From Malaya genurostris (lineage: Eukaryota; Arthropoda; Insecta; Diptera; Culicidae), in NCBI RefSeq assembly GCF_030247185.1, contig NC_080572.1, positions 212,255,435-212,319,434 on the forward strand: a stretch of 64,000 nt of DNA, written 5' to 3'. Both the position numbers and the translations under genes were made by a program. This document shows positions 57,951 to 64,000 of this stretch, in pieces (position 1 is the stretch's first letter; each line of letters starts with the position of its first letter). The notes under the pieces are model-generated. The model saw only the letters and a list, made by a program, of their open reading frames with translations. It was not told where the DNA came from and made no database searches.

Positions 57951-58700
57951 CTTCAAGTTTTTTGGTGTTGGTGTGGAGGGGGAGCGCTGTTGTCCTTCGG
58001 TGCAGATGTCTTCTTGTTCAGTTTTTCACATGGCTTACCCTAGTGAACAGCTTTTTGGCAATATTGACATGTGGCCGAAATTCACATTAGAAGGTATAGC
58101 CTTCTTCAAGCGCATGCGTAACAAACGTACGCCATTTAGAATACCTGGGAAAAAGTTATTCCACTTTTCTTTTTCGATGGAAAGAATCCCTCCGTACTGG
58201 AACATAGTTTTGCGAATACACCCAAAATCTCCGTTTACGTATATATGTATTAATATACGTACGCATGTGTGCAAATATTGGTAATTCTTAATACTTATAA
58301 ATATTGGTGAAGTGAATGCGATCATTCATATGTATAAATATATACACATGTATGCTGTTGTGTGTATAAGGATCGCAGACACTTGAGGGTAGATCATGCA
58401 CACACACTTCTATAGTACTATCTTCCACAAAGTGCACATTGTTATAGTCCTCAGGGAATTGAATTTCATCCAACTCTCTATAAAACTGGATGTAATCAAC
58501 ATTATTTGTCTCATTGTATTGAAGTTTAATAATTTAACACGTTTAATACCAAGGTTCATTTGCTCCTTAAACAGATCTTCAAGTTCTCGTATCGAAGGTC
58601 GAATTTTGCACTGCCTGAAGTCAACAATAATTGAATTCTTTCGTAGTGGCGGCGGTAGTTTTTGTTCGTTTGGTTCACTTTTTTCGAGGTCGTTTTATTG
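57950..58700 (-). pseudogene. LINE ORF1 (gag-like) relic, second copy
   Basis: The minus strand reads KLPPPLRKNSIIVDFRQCKI from about 58665, then RPSIRELEDLFKEQMNLGIK, IEVCVHDLPSSVCD, QYGGILSIEKEKWNNFFPG and VRLLRMRLKKAIPS, ending near a GKPCEKLNKKTSAPK segment. These align with the relic at 3541-4333. An AT-rich insertion of about 130 bp lies near 58255-58380. Frames are broken in at least three places. No ORF2 follows; repeat D abuts. Confidence 0.72.
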
Positions 58701-59039
58701 TTCACTAAACAATACTGTACTTGATTTCTCCCGTCCCGAACGTAAGCGGTTTGATTTTATCGACTAACTTGGATGAGATGTGAAAGTCAACTGACCCGAA
58801 GGTAATTGATGTTGACTAATAAAACGCATAAATGTAGAAACTACTATGCGTCTCCATTCATATCCATTTAGAAGGAAACGCATGGTGCCCAGTTATAGGA
58901 GGTGGGTCAGAATTCGTAAAATCGGCAAAAAAATAAATTATGACTTTTATTTTTTGTTGAAGTGTCGAAAATTTAGTTCTATTTTATCATTAAAATGACT
59001 TTCTGAAAAAAAGACTAAGAAATTTTTTTCTGAAAGTTA

Positions 59040-60411
59040 TAGGGCAACGGCTCCCTATTTCATCTGAGCTCCTATTTCCATCTCAACTCTTCACCTCACA
59101 ACTTTGAACATGAATAATATTTTACAACCTACCGAAAGCAAACTGTGAAATGTTTTAAAATCATTTGAAAAGCTATTGTCACACTTTCCTATTGAAAGAA
59201 ATTCACTTTTCACTTTTCAATTTAGGACACATTTTCGTCTCAAGATTTACAGTTCGTCATGTTTCTGAATATCTACTAATCGATTCGTCTCAAAACATGA
59301 TCACTATTTCGCATAATTACACTACCATTGAATGCTGGATGACTTCATAATTAGTAATGTTCACTTGCCACTTGTTTAGTTAACGATTAAAAACTTCAAA
59401 AAATACCCGACAAGCAATAAAAGTCTTCGAAAATATGAGATGAAAGTTTTTCACTTCGTTCACTTGATTGTGCTTTGTTTTCATCTCATTTGGTTTCGCA
59501 AAGTTGCCAAGTTATCTCATAATGTTACAAAACAAAAATTGTTTATCTTCTTCAAATTCTCATAAAAAGTATGTTTTTGGTATCCGTGACATTAGTTTAA
59601 TTATATTATTGATATTAATATTTTAATAAAACTGTTTCAGCTTCGAATATTACCAGAAAGAACGTGTTAAATACTAATGAAATAACCATTGTGGCAAATC
59701 TAGTAGCACTGGTTTCATTCCGCTATACGCCAACATAACGCTGTGAAGTGTGTGTGTGTTTCATCGGCTGTGCACAGAGATGCCAGATATTTTCATAGAA
59801 AATATGTATTACTTTGCATAGAAAGTCTATATCTGTTCTATCTGTTTTCACTAATAAAATGATGTTAAAAGATAGTTCTTTAGATCTCCGTAAGCCATTG
59901 CCCCATTATTTAGATAATTGAAGGAGTAAATTTTTCACCAATAATACTAATATAGAAAAATCCTGGTGGGTACGGTTGTATCGTTTGAGTTGTATATCTG
60001 GCAGCGGTAAGGCAGTCGGTCACCAGAATGTCTGCAAGCCATATTTTTCCAGCTGGCAGCGTTTAGTCAGCCATCTGGCAGCCATGCGAATGCGGGTGAG
60101 AGTGTAATAGTGGAATATTTTGTTTTGATTGCTGTCGCCATTGCTAATTTATAAGATGAATAAAAGATCAACGATAGGATGGATAAAAATCCATTGAGAT
60201 GAAATTAGGAGCAGAGTAGTGAAAACATCATTAGTGTTTTTAGATGTTTTAAAAATATTAGTTGAGTTTTCAAGAGATGTGAATCAATTCTCAACGTGGA
60301 GCAAAGCGAATGAATCAGTAATATGAAATAATTACAGTGATTTTAGTGGCTAAATCGGGGTTTGAAGGCGATGTCCTTACAAATAAGATGAAATAGGGAG
60401 CCCTTACCCTA
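59040..60411. mobile_element. Anonymous DNA element with 28-bp inverted ends
   Basis: Ends TAGGGCAACGGCTCCCTATT and the complement of AATAGGGAGCCCTTACCCTA continue to TTCATCT, about 28 bp with three mismatches. GTTA flanks both sides (59036-59039 and 60412-60415). 1,372 bp with no transposase motif, so non-autonomous. The superfamily is not clear from a 4-bp direct repeat. Confidence 0.72.
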
Positions 60412-60415
60412 GTTA

Positions 60416-61019
60416 AATGAAATTTTTTATCAAATAAACATATTTGAATGAAACTTTCACGGATAGTAGATAATATTATAAACATTAACTTATTGTATAA
60501 AAATAGCATAACGTTTTTTTACTTGGTTTCTGTGCAATTTTTGAAAACAATTGATTTTTTTGAATGGCCTGGACTTTTGAAAAATCGGGAAAAATATATC
60601 ATAATGCAATAAAACATCGTAGAATCTAAATCCGTTGAATAATTTGTGGGCCAGCAATTAATTCAAAACTTATAACGAAAAGTAAGACTAATTTGCTGAC
60701 TTCCCTTACCTGATAAGAAAACAATCCAACCAGGTAACTGATATGCTCGCATAGTTGTCGAACAATCTACTGAGTAAGTTACCTGATGAGAACATATACT
60801 ATTTTTTCCAAATTCTTTGATTATACCAGGTAGTTAAAAATTTTGTCACGAATTATGAACACATTCAAAGAAATCTAACAAACCGAAAGTTGCTAACATT
60901 GATTTGAAATAACATCCTTTCTAGCGTTTAGTCGTAACTCTCATTCCGAAAGTACGGATATTGTGAATGATTCGATCGGAAAACCATCAATTTAAAATGT
61001 CATTCATCAACATCTATTC
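60416..61019. other. Spacer, nothing recognised
   Basis: AT-rich sequence, no motif identified. Confidence 0.35.
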
Positions 61020-61220
61020 ATTAAACCAATTCCGAAAATATCCATTTTATAACTGGTTTCGAGAATTATCGATGAATCGAAGTCCCCAGCTTGGATTTTA
61101 AAACGACTCATGTACTCATCAAACCCATTCCGAAAATGCTCATATTCTGATAGTTGGTAACGAATGTCGATAAACCGGGGATCGCTATTTTGGATATTGA
61201 AGCGACTTTTAACATCCTGT
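61020..61220. repeat. Two degenerate 100-bp tandem units
   Basis: AACCAATTCCGAAAATATCCA with GGATTTTAAAACGACT is repeated as AACCCATTCCGAAAATGCTCA with GGATATTGAAGCGACT, about 100 bp apart. The 89-codon minus frame 61007-61276 shows the same duplication as peptide (SRFNIQ / SRFKIQ), so I read it as a repeat, not a gene. Confidence 0.6.
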
Positions 61221-61557
61221 TCCATACTAAACAACATACTAAAAATATCCATTAAATTATATCCAACAATATACATAAGAACAAAACTTGTTTACGTTGA
61301 GTATTCAAAATAACGTAATAAATAAATAAACTTTTTTTACGTCATGATTCGATTTACGAGCCCCCGATGCTTACGTTAAAAAGAGGTTCGGATGTATTAC
61401 AAACTATTTATTTTAGTTGGGTATTTCAATTCGACTCGAGACTAGTTTTTAACAAAATTCATATTCTGCGTAGGATCCGACTGGCTCCAGTTAAATGGTT
61501 TTTGAAAATTCTCCATCGGACTCTATTTCACTCGTTTTTCATTAGACCCTGATAGAA

Positions 61558-62098
61558 GTGGAAGCGGGTCATTTTGCCGAAAATCGTTTCACCAAAAAGG
61601 TAATTTCGCTGAAAGGGCTATTTCGTCAAAATGATCATTTCGCCGAAAGAGACATTTCGCCGAAAAGATAATTTCGAATACTTAATATAATAATTTTTTG
61701 TGTTATTATGTCGAGGCGACGCAAGCTGAGTTGGCCACCGACCCGTCAAACATTTGCCTGGTAGATGCACCTGTGCTAATGCTTTGATGCTTAGTAGCTA
61801 ATAAATGTCAACAAATTTTCTCGGGAACTCCGCTCTGAGGTTCATGAATGAATCTTTATTCAAGAGTGCAAAAATCAATCTTTATTCAGGAAATCAAGAT
61901 TCAATCTTTATTCAAGAAGTACAGTTGTAGGTCAACAAAACGGGCGTTAACGCTATCGTCAATAATTTGTTTTTATTTCAAATCAATTCCAATTACAATA
62001 TTAAGACAATCACAGGATTCGACGAAATGGCTTTCGATGAAACGGCTTTCGGCGAAACGGCTTTCGGCGAAATGACCCTATCGGCAGAATAACCTGGA
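61558..62098. mobile_element. Element bounded by TTTCGCCGAAA arrays with 10-bp target duplication
   Basis: The left end (61569-61680) has five to six spaced copies of ATTTCGCCGAAA variants. The right end (62022-62085) has four in complementary order (TTTCGGCGAAA is nearly palindromic). CCTGATAGAA occurs at 61548-61557 and 62099-62108. A 10-bp duplication would suit a Mutator-like element. Internal AATCTTTATTCAA is repeated three times (61850-61915). No coding region. Confidence 0.68.
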
Positions 62099-62108
62099 CC
62101 TGATAGAA

Positions 62109-64000
62109 ATATTTTGGAAAATAAGCTTTAACTCATATGCTGATTCTTATGTTAATTAAGCTAAGGACAGTTATATTTCGAAAAAGAAACATAAAACATC
62201 TTTACAACTCTGTTGGTTGTCCCGTATGATTTTCAAACGAACAAAGCCAATAAAAATCGCAACAAAGCAATCATATCCTACTTTACAAGTAAAGCTTTAT
62301 GTAACCATTTAAAATGCTTACATAGTTTAGTATAACACAATGTATGATCTCATGCACTGAAGTGTCAGTTTTCATTTAAATTTGATGAAAATAATAGACG
62401 CCCTACTTACAGTCGTTCGATCCATCTTTCCGTTCGCAAATCTGCCAGCACTCTACATTCGCCGAGGACTTATGCCATGCCATCACTCTTGTCTGCTGCT
62501 CTGCCCGAGCTCTTCTTTCATTGTTATGGGTAAGTGATGAATTACGGCTAGAGTAAGAGTCCCCACAGAACCGGTTTCTTTTCTAGTCTACAATCCTAGT
62601 ATCCGGTGGTATAAAGTGTGTTGGCATTCGTTTATGTGCTTTTAGGCTTCTGCCACAAATAACAGTGATTGAGCTACGGGCAGGCTTCCCAGCAGTACTG
62701 CTTTTCAATGACATCCGCCACGAGATAGCATGAACTGTCGGAGCGCAAAGTCGAAAGCCCAGTCTACAATATGTGTGAAGCATACGCCGAACTGTAATGG
62801 CAACAGCGCTCGCATGCCTAAATGAATGCTGTCACTGAGACAGTTTGTACTCGCCAGATTGATGAGAGTATTCTATCCGGAGAGTAGTCAAACCGAACGG
62901 GCTGTTTGTATCCTGTTTCTTTCTGTTCGCTCATTCGCATAAAATGTTACGGAGACAGCCTTTGAAAATCGAAGACATCCTTTGATTTTAAGGGCATTAC
63001 TGTTACGAAGGGCTGTCGCAAGCCGGCTGTCTCATCAATGTCTCTTGAAGCAATGAACCGGCTGTTTCTGGAGACGAGCCGTGGGTCATAGTGCGCTCGC
63101 ACTATTTCGGCTGCCTCAATGAAATGGTACTAGTACATACGATTGCGTTGTTGGGATTACCTTTGCAGGAAACTTTAGTAACGTTTCATTACAATACCAT
63201 TGTGAAATAAAGAAATTGTTTTAGATTTATATATACTGTCGGCGAAGGCAATGAATTTTAATAACTAACGAATATTAAAAGATAAACACTGAGTTTTGTG
63301 TAACGGCTCATATGTATATATGAATTTCTAAAGTATTGATCCTTACTGCTTCCTTCTTATTCCTAAAGAAACAGATACACTTCCATTCATTAACAATACT
63401 CCGAAAATGTCTTATGCACCCTTATTCTGAATAATGACGTTTGATTTTTGGATCGAATCGTAGCTACTTTTCACAACTAATTAATTATGTAGTGTATTTA
63501 ACGTTACTCCACCAATAGTCGGCACACTTTGGTACCCGTGCCTCACCGATTTCGTTGAAACTATAGAATATGATACTCTGAACCCAAATAAGATGTTTGG
63601 TGCACTTTGAATAGTTTTCGACCATAAAATTGAATGGGCAACTTTTATGTTTATATGTGAACATGTGCTTTCAGATTTTCGCTAAAAGTGTTTTAAAAAG
63701 AAAAATATAATGAAACCATTATTTTTCCCAAAAGCATCAAATTTTTTGGTTTACCCCAAACTTTGTTACAAATTTAGTATTCTCAATTGTTCTTTTCCAC
63801 ATAGGAATCAATCAACTAATAGCTTAAATTTATTTAAAATAGCTTAAATTTAGTTGTTCATTTAACATTCACATAGGTTTTGCCAGCAGTTGAAGGAATG
63901 AGAATATAAAAAACGTTGAGTTCTTAATTTGTTACTACCTTTGAGAACAGATCTTCAATAAACCTCTTTTGTTTTCATAAATATCACAAAACTAGAAAAA
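62109..64000. other. Right-hand region without recognised genes
   Basis: No transposase, reverse transcriptase or shared repeat detected. 62400-62820 has a somewhat higher GC content, and a 66-codon minus frame (62583-62783) without motif. Could be unique sequence. Confidence 0.4.

Noticed and set aside
57700..58284. 194-codon plus-strand ORF
   Set aside because: It runs across repeat D and then antisense to the LINE gag relic, so it is a chance fusion.
61007..61276. 89-codon minus-strand ORF with protein-like composition
   Set aside because: Its peptide is internally duplicated in step with a 100-bp DNA tandem repeat; more likely a repeat than a gene.

Overview
This window looks like transposon-dense, AT-rich intergenic or heterochromatic DNA from a dipteran, most likely a mosquito (Culicidae). 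The support is the company of elements: several DD37E (ITmD37E-type) Tc1/mariner transposases, an R1-clade retrotransposon sitting in an (AC)n microsatellite, R1/LOA-type LINE gag and endonuclease fragments, tRNA-derived SINEs, many TA-flanked MITEs and a Gypsy errantivirus. The genus is not resolved. I found no convincing host protein-coding gene, no rRNA and no canonical tRNA; almost every long ORF belongs to a transposable element (TE) or is a shadow of one.

Layout. 0.2-1.3 kb: a 13-bp minisatellite. 1.6-4.3 kb: broken DD37E-type and mariner transposases, a 238-bp hAT-like MITE and a LINE gag relic. 4.8-10.5 kb: a SINE, a dispersed repeat, and a nest of three DNA elements at 6.34-7.87 kb whose core is a DD41D transposon with 174-bp inverted arms, then a DD37E relic, a MITE and an R1/LOA endonuclease fragment. 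11.3-15.9 kb: a SINE and a Mino-like R1 element inserted in (AC)n, with a damaged gag ORF1, a truncated ORF2 and 3' tandem repeats. 16-19 kb: little recognisable apart from one MITE. 19.3-28.6 kb: three more DD37E copies, a LINE 3' end, a mariner relic and a 1.9-kb dispersed repeat. 29.7-30.1 kb: a Penelope-like inverted-repeat element with a 13-bp target duplication.

32.78-41.72 kb (minus strand): a complete errantivirus provirus with 412-bp LTRs that differ at about four positions. It has an intact 542-codon env, a pol with one frameshift and an integrase-core deletion, and a gag interrupted by a 2,057-bp hAT-type element that made a perfect 8-bp target duplication.

41.7-64 kb: second and third copies of several repeats seen earlier, two further transposase relics (PIF-like and mariner), foldback elements, a (TG)n tract, a DD37E copy with both terminal repeats, a second LINE gag relic and two anonymous transposons with visible target duplications (59.04-60.41 and 61.56-62.10 kb).

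The genes do not form a host pathway. The window is a layered record of insertions: nesting gives relative ages, and several events (the errantivirus, the hAT inside it, the DD41D rearrangement) look recent.
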